From: Blumeriella jaapii
Lineage: Eukaryota > Ascomycota > Leotiomycetes > Helotiales > Drepanopezizaceae
Direction: 5' to 3'
Assembly: GCA_009599575.1 (NCBI GenBank)
Contig: VWND01000028.1
Location: 248,001-312,000, forward strand
Length of the DNA stretch: 64,000 bases
Below are positions 11,512-24,383 of this stretch, one piece after another; position 1 is the first letter of the stretch, and each line of letters starts with the position of its first letter. Both the position numbers and the translations under genes were made by a program. The notes beneath the pieces are model-generated. The model saw only the letters and a program-made list of their open reading frames with translations, made no database searches and was not told the DNA's origin.

Positions 11512-13403
11512 AGAAGGGGCGGGCGTTGGGTGTGTTGGGCATGGCAAGGGGCGTTACATCTTTTAGAACAGTACCTAGGGCAGGGAGGTGTTGATGTGAT
11601 TTGTTGGCTTAAATAGGCAGGCAGGTGATGTGATGAGCACAGAAAGAAACACGTTTTGGATCGGTCTGCTTTCGATGCTGTCTTTGTGGTTGAGTCTTTG
11701 TGGTTGAGAGCTACGCTTTTCGCGGCTTGGCTACCGTCTGTCTACCTACTGTACTGTAACTTACCGACCCTCCCCCCCCGTGAGCGCCGCTGGGATTCTA
11801 CGGCGTCGGCGGAATTGGAGCTGGTCTTTGAGCTACCGCAATGCGAGGGATAGTGATGTGGGCTCTTGGTGGTGTGAGAGGTAGGTGTTGGAAATATGTG
11901 TTTGTATATGTGTATGTATGTATGTATGTGTGTATGTGTGTACGTTGTTGATATCTGGGTAAGTGGAGGAAGTAGACGAGTACCGATGGATGTGGAGGGG
12001 CCTTTCTGGTTCTACAGTAAAGTCGATGAGGAGCGCGGTGGGGCTCTGGGCATCATGTGATGCCTCTCGGGCGACGGTGTCTCCGACCCGGGTCACCTGA
12101 CTACACATAACCTGTCACCTGACACAGACCACGAAATCTCTATACACACACAGGTCGTACAGTACAGGAGATAAGCTCTCTGCCAATGTCAACATCTTGT
12201 CTTACCGTTTGGTTCATCGAAACATGATCGGCATTAGCTCACGGTGCTGGTTTCAAACGCGCTGCACAGCTGTTTGGGCGTGGTCGTCGGGCTGTTATCT
12301 ATCGCATCCTGGGCCAATTTTCTTTTTCCTTTTCCTTTTCATTGCAATCTTTTTAGCCTTTGGGAGAGGCGCGCCGCTTCGGCAGACCGCGGTCGTTTGT
12401 TTATGCGTAGATACTTATACGAAGGGCAGCACGAACGAATGCACGAAAGCGCGCATGCACACGTTCGGAGTGGCTGGGAGAATACGGATTTTCGCAGCCG
12501 TGTGGTGCTGTGCTACTTACAGTACTGCGTGTATCAGTTGCTCGAACTTTGGCTTTGCAGAATCCTTTTTTCAAACGCAATGAAGCCTTTTCTGCAGCAA
12601 GGGAAAAAACAAGATTCAAAGGGCGGTGTCAACCCTGGCTTTGCTGTGTGTGTGTATGTATGTACCTATGTATGTATGTATGAGCTGTACTGTATTGTAC
12701 TGTACGGTTCAGTAAGCGCTGGTGCCGATTCGATCCCGCGGTCACTGCTATACGGAGTACATGTCAATCGAGAATTCTCGTTGGAGAAGCGGCCTCTGAT
12801 AGACGTCAGCAGGGGTTGGTGTCGGCAGCATGGGACTTTTCGTGGGTGGTACAGTACTATATAATAGTACCTACCTAGTACAGTCCTTTTGGAAAAAACA
12901 ACACTTGTGCTCTTCCCTAGTGACAGTACGTTACAATACTGTACATACAGTACATACACTACATACAGTACAGTACGTACAATACATACTTTACAGTAAA
13001 TAAAACCAGAGTCAGACCCGCTCCCTCCTGTGTTTGATACGGGCGTGATAGGTTAGAGTTTCCATGGGCCCTCGCACGGAGACGTTCACGGCTTGTGAAT
13101 TAAATAGGCATGACACTAAGACCTTGCTTGCAGTTCAGTTGATTACCTTTTCTTCTGCTTCGTATTGCTTTCCGAAGAACTGCCAAATTCATACTTTTCT
13201 CTGCCCTTCCCATCCTTGCGGCACGCGTGCACGCCTTCCTCTCGTCTCTCCCTCGTCGACCTCTTCGACATGCGACTCTTCCTTCTCACGAGCAGTTCGG
13301 GCTCATCGACAGACAACATAGCAGAGCAGACCAGACCAGAGCAGACCGGACCAGAGACCAGAGACCAGAGCAGAACCTGAGCTGAGCCAGCTCTCTAGCC
13401 CTC
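11512..13403. other. Intergenic region with simple repeats
   Basis: No supported gene. The region holds (TGTA/TATG)n microsatellite stretches at about 11895-11943 and 12645-12680, and a dense run of TACAGTAC/GTACTGTA-like words at about 12840-12990. The stretch 13320-13385 is a CCAGACCAGAG-type short repeat in the presumed 5' leader of the downstream glycosyltransferase gene. Confidence 0.6.
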
Positions 13404-14857
13404 ATGGCTCCCGCCTCGCCGCCGCGCAAATTCCTGATCCTCGGCCTCTTCGTCACGCTCGTCGCCGTGCTGCTCGCCGGCTCGTACGTCAAGCATCCCG
13501 ACAAGTTCGACGTCTCCCGCGTTCAGGAGTTCCTGAACGCCGTGAACTACAACGAGCCCATCTCGGAGGGCGTGCCGCCGCTGGAAAAACCGGCGTCGGC
13601 GCCAGACGCGGAACCTGAGCCTGCACCTGAACCTGCACCTGAACCTGCGCCTGAACCCGCGCCTGAACCTGCACCTGAAGCTCCAGCTGAAGCTGAAGCT
13701 GAAGCACCTGCCGAGCCCGAACGCCTCCCGGAATACGTCGCCGGCCACAACGTCGGCGGCCAGTTCGTCCATGTCCGTCCGAGTCCGGCGACGAAGGCCG
13801 ATCAAGGCTTCGCCGACTGCAAATACCCCGTGGTAATCCATGTGACGCCTGATGTGCACTGTACGGGCGCGCTGGCTCTGGTACGTCGAAATGCCTGCCG
13901 TCCGTCATGGGCGCCGCCGCGCCCTTCCCACGCAGAAGCTGACCCGAGTGTTTACAGTACGGCTCTATCGTACGCAATGTGTTGAAGCAGCCCAAGAACC
14001 TCGCAAAGCACACATGCGCGCATGTGACGTTCGTGGACCCCGAGCTCAAAACCATCGAAGAGATGTACCGCTGGACCCCTCGCAAGAACCCCTATACGCA
14101 CATCCCAGACTGCGCGGCGCTGGATAGCACGCCGGCGCTGAACGACGTCGTGCCCATCCGGTTCCAAGCGCTCCCGCTCATCGAGAAACCGGCCATCATG
14201 CACGCCGCACATCCTCCCTGGCTCAAAGCCCTCAACAAAGTGCATTCCTGGGCCCTGGACCTGTACCCGCGCATCCTGTTGCTGGACGCCGACTCCTTCA
14301 TCATCCAGGATATGGACCTGATCTTCGACGAGATGGACCCGGACGTCAACATCGCCGCGGCCTCAGACCAGTTCAACAGCTGCGGCGACCGGCTGCGCAT
14401 CAACGGCGGCATGGTGCTGCTGCGGCCCAGCCGGTACTTCCACATTTCGGCCCTGGAGCTGCTCTATGACCCGGCCGGGTCCTGCGGCAGCGGCGAGTGG
14501 GGCCAGAGCGAGCAGGAACTCCTCAACTGCATTTGTGGCGGCATGGGTCCCCCACGTGGTCTCCGTCCCGAGTTCGTCTGCCGCATCATGCCGCTGTACA
14601 ACAGCGTCTGGCCCCAGAACTTCGGCTGCAGCGCCGCCAACGTCGTGCCCATGCGCAGCATCCACATCACGGCCAACACGAAGCCGTGGCTCGTGGCCGA
14701 GGAACGCCTGAAAGAGCGCTTCGACTACGAGTTCTGGGGCTGCCTGCGGAACGCGTCGCGCAAGGGCGACATCGCCGCGCTGACAAAGTGCGATGTGCCG
14801 CCCCTGGAAACCACGCGGCTGGCTTTGAATGGGGTGCCGCCGAAGGACCCGGAATGA
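13404..14857 (+). CDS. GT8 (glycogenin-like) type II membrane glycosyltransferase
   Basis: Two exons, 13404-13880 and 13958-14857, joined across a 77-bp intron (GTACGT...TTACAG). They splice in phase to 458 residues. Residues about 9-27 form one hydrophobic membrane segment after a short basic N-terminus, as in Golgi type II transferases. A stem of PEPA-type repeats follows (about residues 65-110). The rest is a GT8-type nucleotide-sugar domain with LLLDADSF, where D269-x-D271 is the expected metal/UDP-binding DxD motif, and the later block INGGMVLLRPS seen in glycogenin-like enzymes. The substrate is not deducible. It resembles fungal N-acetylglucosaminyl- or glucosyltransferase-type GT8 proteins acting in the Golgi. 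I see no defect. Confidence 0.85.
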
Positions 14858-16689
14858 GAAACGACCTCGGTAACAGGCGACGGTATCAAAAGAGGGGCGG
14901 CGTTGGACGATGGCGTTCTGTGCGGCCCTGTGGGGATTCTCATCTTGTGTTCGATGACCAGGGGCTTTTTCCACAAACGGTAATGTTGGGCGGGATTGAA
15001 AGACAAAGCCCGAGGACCAAATTTCCCTTGGCAGACGTTCGTGAAATAGATGGCAGGTTTCTGTATTCGTATGTAAACCTTGTAGAATTCGCTCCTTTCT
15101 GCACCGCATCTTCACACCGTGGAAACGGAGCGGTGTTTTCCTTTCTCTCTTTTTAATAATTGAAGAAGTAAAATAGAATGCTACTACGGATATGCAAGTA
15201 AACGTTTTTTTCAACAGAGCACTGCTATCGAGATACATTTTCCAATCTACATTCACTAGAAGGCTTTCAAGGCAGATGGAAAATCTTCTAATTGATATCC
15301 CAATTTACTGCTTACGAAAGCTTGTTTACTATTATGCGTAATCTGCGAGACATCCACAGAACGTATCTCTTGAACCTGAGATCCCAGAGTCGTACGATAG
15401 CCACTCCTCCCTTGTCTCTTCCGAAGTTGGCGGAGCGCATTTTGTGTGGAATCCAGATCCAACAAATAATCCGCAAAATGGCAAACATAAGAGCCATAGC
15501 CCGCCCGACTGAGCACCCCAATACAGGCAACCAAGCTGAAGTCTGTATCCTTTATATACTGGTTTTTGGGGGCGTACTCTAGCGCCTTGGCATTGGTTGG
15601 TAATCATGGCAAGTATATTTAGCCGAATGGGGAAGGGGCACTCAGCTCTGAAATCGAGGTGCGCAATTCGCTACAGCGAGGCTGTGGGACCCGGCTTTTT
15701 GAACGACAGTGCAAGGAAGCTTTAAGAAGCGAGTTGTTTAAAATGTACCAGAAGCCATGACAGGGTGGGGTGATTGTGGATTTGTTTATTGACTGGCTTC
15801 GTAGCAGAAGAAGAAGAAGGCTTGAAGTAGTTTCGCTTGGTTTGATACTTCTTTCTGAATATTGTTTATTGCTAAGGAAGAGAACGGGCGTTTGAGATTA
15901 TGCAGTTGGTTCATTGTCACTGTTGATTTTTTTTTCCTGGCTGGTATATAATATTGTGATATCCGACAATTGATTCCATATTTCATTTGTGATCTGGTAT
16001 GGTTTTATAGTTTTAACTGTGTTTACTCTTTTCGCAAAAGACTTCAAACAGAAGCCCTTGCAGCTCTATCGACATCTCCGTTCAAGACTCATTGTCTGTA
16101 ACAGAGAGTAGTGAAGTCAAAGATGATTCATTGTTCGTGCCGTAAGGGCTGTTTATGTAGTATGAATGTTCTAATGCTATGGAAGGTGCGAGCCTTCTGA
16201 TTATGGATGATGACGGTAATGACTTGTGGTCATGTCGTCATCATAGTTATTCCTGTATATTCTTGGGATGTTTAATACATACCCGTAATCGTGTAACATT
16301 GTCTAAAGGCATGATCAGTGTTTTTCAAAGACCGGTGCCCATACTGAAATATTCGGACGCGATATATATATATATATAGATATTCACCACCGTACTTCAT
16401 CGTACTTTATCCTCACGCCTTCCGTTGTTCGAAGCTGACGATTCACTAATGCGTTTCCAAACTCGGAAGTCGTGTACATGCCGCTTTTGCTCAGATGCGC
16501 CAAGGCGCTTTGACCCTTTCGAGCTAGCCGTAGATTCACCTTCTTTGGTAGACACGGTGCTTAAGAAACAATATTAATAACAACAAGAACCAAGATTCTG
16601 TCAGATCACTTCGAGCCTTTTCATTCTCTAACGCGCACAGATACACCCTCCCTTGACTCTTAACACTGAAGAATTGGTTTCATCTTAAC
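14858..16689. other. Intergenic region without a supported gene
   Basis: The first ~250 bases are the 3' flank of the GT8 gene. A minus-strand open frame of 92 codons at 15256-15534 overlaps other open frames and has no family signature. An AT dinucleotide run (TATATATATATA) lies near 16365-16378. I see nothing else. Confidence 0.5.
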
Positions 16690-17490
16690 ACCATTTTGTT
16701 TGGCAGTTCGGAAGATTGCAAAGATATGGGTCGACTATACGATGCTCGAGGAGTCGCTCACAAGCGGAGAGACTTTTAAGGTCAAACTACGAAAAGGTTG
16801 GAAGGAAAACAATGTTTTCTAGGGAAATGGAAGCAACGGGACGGCTGGCTTGTGGGGGTATGCTTCGCTCTTGTTCATCCTAATGCTTACTGTCCCTTAC
16901 ACAGCTCAAGGAGTTCGATGCAATTGTGGATCGCAAAGCCAACGCCTGCTAACTCTCTGCGAATATACCACCCCACCCTCGGCATTCCGAAATCGCTATC
17001 GATAGGACCACTGCTGCTAAGGAACGTCGTGGTAAAGCAAGGATACGTGGATATGAGTCCTCAAGACCGGGAATCGTCGCCACGAGTTGACGGAAGGGTG
17101 TTACAAAGTATCGCCGGCTTTCCGTCTAAACACATCAGTATGTACCTCTCGTCCCCATCGTCGACCGTTCCTTGATGTTGCATGTTTTTCCTGAATGGCT
17201 TCCATTATCCCTACCCGCAGTTATGTTTCCGACTTTCCCAACCGTCAAAATATACGGTGTTTACAGAGACGATCAATACCAGGGCTCTAGAGGTCACGAG
17301 GAGGACGTCATCTGACTATTCTTGAAATACCGCCCCGGTGGGGACGTGCGACAACTTGTCAACCATCCTACCGAATTCGGATATCCCGAGGACAACCCCG
17401 GGGATCCGGAGAACCAGAAATTGCCTCCGACCCGATTGTACTGCTGCTGCTGGAAGGAGATATTGGGGGCTTTTCCCAGGACCTAGCTTT
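16690..17490 (+). pseudogene. Possible decayed multi-exon gene, function unknown
   Basis: Coding-like peptide segments appear in different + frames and are separated by believable introns. One reads IWVDYTMLEESLTSGETF, followed by GWLVG up to 16857. An intron-like stretch 16858-16904 (GTATGC, CTAAT branch site, TTACACAG) then leads to LKEFDAIVDRKANAC and a stop. A later segment (about 17040-17137) ends at a GTATGT donor; after a CCCGCAG acceptor at about 17220 comes FPTFPTVKIYGVYRDDQYQG, with a TGA near 17313 and more coding-like sequence up to about 17430. The mix of clean splice signals with stops and frame changes suggests a broken gene. I do not recognise the family, and it may be chance. 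Confidence 0.3.
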
Positions 17491-19309
17491 GGGATATCAG
17501 TCATTGATCACGGCTTTGAAGATGATGACCCCAATCCTCCGTGGCTTGTTCTTCATCGATCCTACCTTTTTTCCGATTTTCGTATTTGCTGATCTCATTT
17601 TCCGAGCCTGCGTACCTTCTGTTTCAATATAAGTTCTATCTTATTCGTGTGTTTAGTTTTTAGCCTTTCGGATAAGAGCGTGGCGCGTGGCATTGGTAAA
17701 CAAGCCATGATTCATCTATGATCGGTGAATACGATCATACGCTGCTTAAAAATACTACTATTGAAGGAAAACTGTCAATTAAATAAGGAGTTTCGTATAG
17801 TTTACAATCTGTTTGAAAAAGTGAAATTAGGTAGCTATGTCAAAAAATATTACTATTATATTTGCAACATCTAACGGAATGGGCTTATGGTTATTCTTTC
17901 TCAAGGCAAAATAACACTTACATGGCAAATAATCAAAACAAAATTGCCGGATGATGAAGCAATTTAATAACGTAATTTCATGAATTTCCAAATAAAAAAA
18001 AAAGAAGCGTGCTGTCGGAGACAATTCTCACGTGTTTTATAACATCCCGCTGAAAAAAAGTCAGAAAGATCCATTAGTATTCTACCGTCACCCAAGGCTC
18101 CGTCGTCGTTTGTTCGAGTCTTAGTCTCCGGTCTGGACATTCCACGTTTGAAATAGACGTGATCACATCAAGTTGCTTTCCCTCTGTTGCTCTGAACCTT
18201 CGACTTATCCCGCACATGTCATGGAAAACGGGCGGGAGTAGAGTAAGCTGCCATGCGTGCTACTCGCCCTGTTTCGGGTTCCAAGGCTGAGTGAGCATGG
18301 AAGGGAAAAGTTGGAAAGGAATCGACGTGGGATTGATATCAGGATGTTGTTATGGATCCAGCTCGGGAAATGGTTAGCGCCTTGGCGTATGGCAAGCGAA
18401 AGCAGAATATTCACCAACTTGGAAGCAACGCAGTCATCGTCAGCTTTCCTGGGAATAACAAGGTTGCGTTCTTTTGCTGAACCCTAGTGTATCGTCTACC
18501 TATTTGGCTGTGTTAGCTATTGGCCCTGCTCATTAACCGACCGACGATGATAAGAGGTTTTATAAGCAGGTTTGTGAAAGAGCGTGTGATAGGAATACTT
18601 GAAGCTATCTTTTGCGTCCAATAGGAATCAGAAGAAGACTGGAAACATCTGCTGTGGCTTGTAGTACAAGGGACATACGGTTTTTTTGTTCCAACGCTCG
18701 CCGTGAGGAACCGTAAGAAAAACAGGAGAGAATACACACCGGCAGGCAGCAGCCGGAGGACGATAAAGAGAAAAATTGTTTGCTGGTTATCACTTATGGT
18801 ACCAAGAGTAGGAAAATCCAGCCCAGCAATCAAGGGACTCATTACTTCTCTCCCAAACCTTGCGGAAAAGCAATGGGATTTGCAACAGAAGAAACGATGC
18901 GTGGCACGGCTCTAGCACGCCCCTATTCGCTCGGCTACGCAACCTATTGTAAACAAGTGGCGGTGCAGCCTAGCCAGCCCCCTGCCGGTTGGTGACGCAA
19001 TGGAGCTTGCCATGAACTCCATCCGAGACACCACGTTCCCGTTCCTACCGTACCTCACGCCGTTGGTGCTCATGTTGATCTTAATTGGGTTTTTTAAACT
19101 TTGTTAAAGAAGATGCGACTGGTAAGTAGTTGATGTATCTGCCTTCTCAACAGGCAGACCAAATCTAAAGAAATCACCGAGAAAGAAAAAGAGAAAGAAA
19201 GGCGAAGCGCGGCTGCTACCCGTATCTATCGCCACCATTCATACACACGACGTTGAAATCCAATTCTTCGGATTCTCATTATTCAGCTTCAACCGCATCA
19301 TTTGCCGAA
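17491..19309. other. Intergenic region without a supported gene
   Basis: Only short open frames on both strands, none with a domain. The stretch 17740-18060 is AT-rich. The last ~200 bases (AAAGAGAAAGAAAGG purine tract near 19165-19205) probably form the leader of the next gene. Confidence 0.5.
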
Positions 19310-20124
19310 ATGGAGAACGCATCGCTTGCAGTTGGCAAGCTCTTCGGCGGTAGCGCTCCAGCTGAGGAGAAAGAGGGAGGGGAAAAGGGGAAGGCGGTCG
19401 GCAGCAAGAAGGAACAGAAGGCAGGATCAGCTGACGGGGAAATCCCCATGGATTCCAAGGTCGACGACGAGAAAACTCCGTCTCGGAAAGGCGTCGCCAC
19501 GGACGTTTCATCCTCTGGCATTGGAGAGGGAGAAGCGACCGTCGACACGGAGGTTGCGCCCGCGGTCGAGCACACACACGTGAACAAGACGCACGAGACG
19601 CGCGAGCAGACGCATATCCAAAGAGAAATCCACCAGGATCACTACCACACGACCATCCAGCCGCTCACCGAGGCGGTCGTTGCGCCTGAGAAGCAGGACT
19701 ACGTGCTCCAGAAGGAGGAGAAGGCCGTTGGTGAGGATGATGGGCGAGCGGCGAAGAAGGCCAAGCTGGATCTGGACGCGGCGGTGGGTGACGGTCCAAG
19801 ATTAGATGTGGAAGAGGGGAAGGAGAAGGTTGTTGGGGATGGAGTGGTAGTAAGGGAGGTGGTGCATCATCACTTGCATCAGACGATTTTGCCGGTGATT
19901 GAGAAAGGTTGGCAATCCTATTCTGATTTGGCGTAATCGTGTCGGGGGTAGTTTTGGGTTAAAGCTGATTCGTAACAGAGGTTGTTGTGCCGTCTGTCAC
20001 GCACAAACGAGTCGATGTCAAGGAAGTGGTTCAGGAGAAGAGCAGGAGCCATGGAGTGGCCAAGAACTCTACGCTTTCGAAAGAAGAGTTCGAGAAGAAG
20101 AAGCTTGAGGAGGCGGGGAAGTAG
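19310..20124 (+). CDS. His/Glu/Lys-rich hypothetical protein (fungal allergen-like annotation)
   Basis: Two exons, 19310-19907 and 19979-20124, across a 71-bp intron (GTTGGC...TAACAG), give 247 residues. The start is the ATG at 19310; the open frame extends upstream only to a TTG. The protein is hydrophilic with no membrane segment. It has a low-complexity acidic/basic N-terminus and two related His-rich segments: HVNKTHETREQTHIQREIHQ, and HHHLHQTILPVIEKE followed by VVVPSVTHKRVDVKEV. Fungal proteins with this 'HH...QPVIEKE' pattern are often labelled 'allergen' in databases; their molecular role is unknown to me. The C-terminus is charged and probably coiled (LSKEEFEKKKLEEAGK). The splice is supported by the frame continuing straight into the motif repeat. 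Confidence 0.75.
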
Positions 20125-21172
20125 GTAGAAAGGATTGGTTTCCTGGGTCGTTTACTGGCGCTGATTTCTTGATACTTTACGGGGTTCAGGTCCGAAAACG
20201 GGATTTAATGGATTTGAAATCGCCAGTCAGAATTGATGCTGCCATTGAGGTTCACCTAACCGCAGCCACCGTGCTGGTCGCTTTGCAACATCTACCGATC
20301 ATTTTTGGATTTGTCCAAATCGTAAGAAGTCTGACGTAAACCGTCAAAGAATAGCAAGGCGTGTCGATCAAATGACTTCAGTGTTCAGAGTACATCAGCT
20401 ATGGTCGTCTTGCATGAAGTCATGTGTGGGCTAATCCGGTCCCGAATCGAGCCATCACTGCCTATATGGCTCGCATATATCTTGCTGGAAAAGCGGCCAG
20501 ACTTGGGAATAAGCCAATGGCTCGTGCTGTTGTTTTTTACCTACTTGGAGCGACATCTTGGTAGGCAGGTAATAGCTGGATGTGAAGTGAAGAGAAACGC
20601 AAAGATATAAGCGGCTAGTAGATCAGGAACCACTGGAAGAGACAAGGTAACAAACAAGAATACGATACCACAGTGCTTCTAGAAGAGATAAAGCATGGCT
20701 CAGGTGGTGTTTTGTCTTTGGACCCGTGCTGCTCACAGCATTGTCGTTGGTTGGAGTAGGTAGAAAGAGGGCGAGGGCCAAGAAGCTCAAGTCATACAGC
20801 ACCAGGTCATGTGACTTGTGGGTCAGGGTTCGGTAGTCAAATGGTGCCACCTGTAATCATTTGCGTGCTCTTGCACTGGACTCTGAAAACTCCATTATCA
20901 ACAACGATAGAGATCTATCTATCGTGAATCTCGATTTTACCCGTTCCACCCAAAAAAACGCAGCTGCAGTGCTCAGGGCCAGATTGTGCTGCTCGAAAAA
21001 ATTTCCAATTTTCACTGGGTTCGGCACTAGCGGCGGATCCCATCCTAGACCCCACCGAAATCTTTCACCCCTCCTTGCTCACTCAAGTATCGTCATCCCA
21101 ACCTCACCACCACTTCACACTTCACGACGAAAGCACTTCTCTCCGCTATCCTGAATCCTCGAATACGCCATC
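20125..21172. other. Intergenic region upstream of ARB1
   Basis: No gene is supported. It includes a pyrimidine-rich segment near 21060-21160 just before the ARB1 start, probably the transcript leader. Open frames at 20401-20610 and 20623-20850 lack any family signature. Confidence 0.5.
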
Positions 21173-23184
21173 ATGGTCTCTGCTTCCAAGGCCGCTCGTG
21201 AGGCCAAGAGGGCCGCAGAGGGAAAGCCCGCAAAGAAGACGGTCGCCTCTCGATCCAAGGCGGGGTCTGCGAACGCTTCGGGCGCCTCGACACCACCCCT
21301 TCTCGACGGCGATGGAAACCCTCTCCCCGACGAAGAACAACCCGCAACATCTTCCAAGAGCCAGGCCGAAATTGACCGGCTTGCATCGCAACTCGACAAG
21401 AATGGTCTCTCCGATCGTGTCACAACTGGCGTTCTCAGCTCGTTGAAGGCCAGCAGAGATGTCAAGATCACCTCGGTCTCGCTCGTCTTCCACGGCCGAG
21501 TCCTCCTCACCGACACCACAATGGAACTTACCTATGGTCGTAGATATGGCCTCCTCGGTGAGAACGGTTGCGGAAAGTCGACCCTTCTCAAGGCTATCGA
21601 CAAGCGCGAGTTCCCAGTACCAGACCACGTCGACATCTACCTGCTCAACGAGGGTGCTCCTCCGAGCGACCTCGGTGCGCTCGAGTGGGTCGTTCGCGAG
21701 GCCGAGAACGAGATGGAGAGACTCGATAAGTTGGCTGAGCAAATCCTCGAAGACGACGGGCCCGAGTCTCCTCTCCTGATGGATCTCTACGAGGTAAAAA
21801 CTGCCCTGCTCGGAAAATGTCGCATCGGCTAATGATACCAGCGCATGGAAACCATGGACCCCTCTACCTTCTCGACCCGTGCATCGCAGATCCTGACGGG
21901 TCTTGGTTTCAACAAGACCACGATTCAAAAGAAGACCAAGGATATGTCGGGAGGATGGCGGATGCGTGTGGCCTTGGCCAAGGCTCTTTTCGTCAAGCCC
22001 TCACTGCTCCTCCTCGACGACCCCACGGCGCATTTGGACTTGGAAGCGTGTGTGTGGTTGGAGGAATACCTGAAGAAATGGGACCGTACCCTGGTTCTGG
22101 TGTCTCACTCGATGGATTTCTTGAACGGTGTCTGCACCAACATGATCGATATGCGATCCAAGCAGCTCATCTACTACGGTGGAAACTACGACTCCTACTC
22201 GAAGACCCGATCCGAGCAGGAAGTCAACCAGATGAAGGCCTACACCAAGCAACAGGACGAAATCGTGCACATCAAGAAGTTCATCGCCTCGGCCGGTACC
22301 TATGCCAACTTGGTCCGACAAGCCAAGTCCCGACAGAAGATTCTGGACAAGATGGAGGCCGATGGTCTGATCCAGAAGGTCGAGGAGGATCGTGTCTTCA
22401 CATTCCGATTCGCCGATGTGGAGAAGCTCCCTCCCCCAGTGCTGTCGTTCGACGATGTTACCTTTTCCTACTCCGGCAACTCCAAGGACGACCTTTACAG
22501 ACACCTTGACCTCGGTGTGGACATGGACTCCCGCACGGCCTTGGTTGGACCTAACGGTGTCGGAAAGTCTACCCTTCTCCGCCTCATGACGGGCAAGCTC
22601 TCGCCCACGGGCGGTGTCGTCTCCCGCCACACGCATTTGAAGATGGGTGTCTACTCGCAACATTCGGCCGAGCAATTGGACCTGACCAAGTCTGCGCTCG
22701 ACTTCGTCCGGGACAAGTACGCCGACAAGTCCCAAGATTACCAATACTGGAGACAGCAACTCGGCAAGTACGGCCTCTCTGGTGACTCTCAAACGGCGTT
22801 GATGGGTACCTTGTCCGAGGGGCAGAAGTCCCGAATCGTGTTTGCTCTCCTGGCCATCGACGGTCCTAACATGCTGCTGTTGGACGAGCCTACCAACGGT
22901 CTGGATATCCCTACGATTGACAGTTTGGCGGATGCTATCAACGCCTTCACGGGCGGTGTAGTGGTTGTGTCGCACGATTTCCGGTAAGCACTTCCGCCCC
23001 CTCCCACAATGAAAACCCCCCTCCCCCCCACTGATCCGTGCTCACCATGCCCGACAGACTCCTCGACAAGATTGCCAAGGACATCATGGTGTGCGAGAAC
23101 CAGACGATCCGCAAGTGGGACGGCACGATCGGCGAGTACAAGAACCACCTGAGAAAGAAGATGATGGCTGCCGGCGCCGTCTAG
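21173..23184 (+). CDS. ARB1: ABC-F ATPase Arb1 (ribosome biogenesis)
   Basis: Three exons, 21173-21793, 21842-22983 and 23058-23184, with introns of 48 and 74 bp, give 629 residues. This is a soluble twin-ATPase ABC-F protein without membrane segments. The first Walker A is GENGCGKST (129-137), with signature MSGGWRMR and Walker [13 protein letters not shown]. The second Walker A is GPNGVGKST (443-451), with signature LSEGQKSR and Walker [12 protein letters not shown] (near 552-562). The DDPTAHLD form and the linker block [20 protein letters not shown] are, from memory, hallmarks of Arb1/ABCF2 rather than of Gcn20. Yeast Arb1 is cytoplasmic/nuclear and needed for 40S and 60S maturation. The N-terminal ~80 residues are lysine/alanine-rich and variable. 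The gene looks intact and is probably essential. Confidence 0.93.
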
Positions 23185-24383
23185 AATGGGAGATGCGCAT
23201 TTCGAAGGCCAGATCCAAAGAGAAACCAAGGGTCGACGACGCAGTTTCCGGCCGTCCACATCTCCCGTCGGTAAAAAATGGGGTGGTACAGGTAGATTTA
23301 GATACTGGGATTTCACGGTGGAGGATGGGACGGAGGGAGGTATTGCTCGGCCCTGCTAGGCGGAGGGGGGGGAGGGGGAAGGAAAATGGAGGGGCGGATG
23401 AGGGGTGGAATAGAATGCAGTGATTTCCAGGCGTAACCTGTTGTCGTTGCTGAATGCGACGATGGGAATTGGCTCATTTCTGCGTGCCGTGTCGAAGTGA
23501 ATGAGTGAGTGAGTGAGTGAGTCCGGCCCGTTTCTCGTGCCCCTGACGGTTTATTTTGGCGCTGGCGACTCGCGAGTCGAGGACTCTGTTTCCCAAGTCC
23601 GCAGCCGAGCCGGGGATCCGAGGTGAGTGATGGATCGTAGTTCTGACGCCGCTCTCATGGATGGAGATGAGTCGGTCGAGAATGAGAGTGAGGAACAAGA
23701 CAGAAAAGAGAGAGAGGGGGGAGAGAGAGAAGAAGGGCAAAAAAAAAAAAAAAAAAAAAAGTTGAGATGGGATGGCTGGTTAAGTCCGAACCAACGGCGA
23801 CGGGCCCAGAGACGGAAGACGCGCCGCACGCACTGGAGATTCCATCGATTCATCCCAGTGATGGATGAGATGATCACAACGTCTCATCCCACTGGGCGCG
23901 TCAACTTCCTTTTGGTCAACGTCATCGTCATCGATTATCATCATCATCGTTAATTCAAATCATCCTTCTGCCTTTCTACGCGCTGCCACCGCACCACCGC
24001 CCAGCCCGAGCCAGCCCGCCAGCCAGCCAATTCAACCACCTCAGCCAGCCAGCGAGCCTCCATTCGAAGAAATCGTAATGCTGCTGCTGTTGCTGCTGCG
24101 GCTGCTGCTCCATAACGTGTAGTCCGTCGCAAGTGCCTGTCGCCCTTCTGTCCCCTTCAATCCCTCCCCCCTCCCCAATCAACCCGTCCTCTGCCAGCAT
24201 CTTCAACTTCAACTTCAACTTCAACTTCAACTTCAACTCCAACTTCAACTCCACCGTCGAAACCCCCTCCCAACCAACCAACCCCCTTCGCTCTCTATGG
24301 ATTCCCGACAGTCCCGTTGAACAAACCCCCCCCCCTCCCCGCCGACTGAAGGCTGCTGCTGCTGCTGCTCAGCTCAGACCACC
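23185..24383. other. Intergenic region with simple repeats, INO80 leader
   Basis: Contains (GAGT)n at about 23498-23522, a poly-A run at 23739-23760, purine-rich sequence before it, (CAACTT)n at about 24201-24256, and short GCTGCTG runs near 24080-24110 and 24350-24370 just before the INO80 start. I see no gene. The CT/CA-rich part after 23930 is a plausible INO80 promoter and 5' leader. Confidence 0.6.

Noticed and set aside
13395..13859. Long minus-strand and other-frame ORFs over GC-rich genes (also over OCRL-like, ARB1 and INO80)
   Set aside because: They are shadows of real genes with conserved domains and show no family features.
15256..15534. 92-codon minus-strand ORF as a gene
   Set aside because: Overlapping open frames in all directions and no domain; probably chance.
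21995..22035. Unusual first Walker B (DDPTAHLD) in ARB1 as a possible defect
   Set aside because: From memory this form is normal in the Arb1 family, so it is not a lesion.
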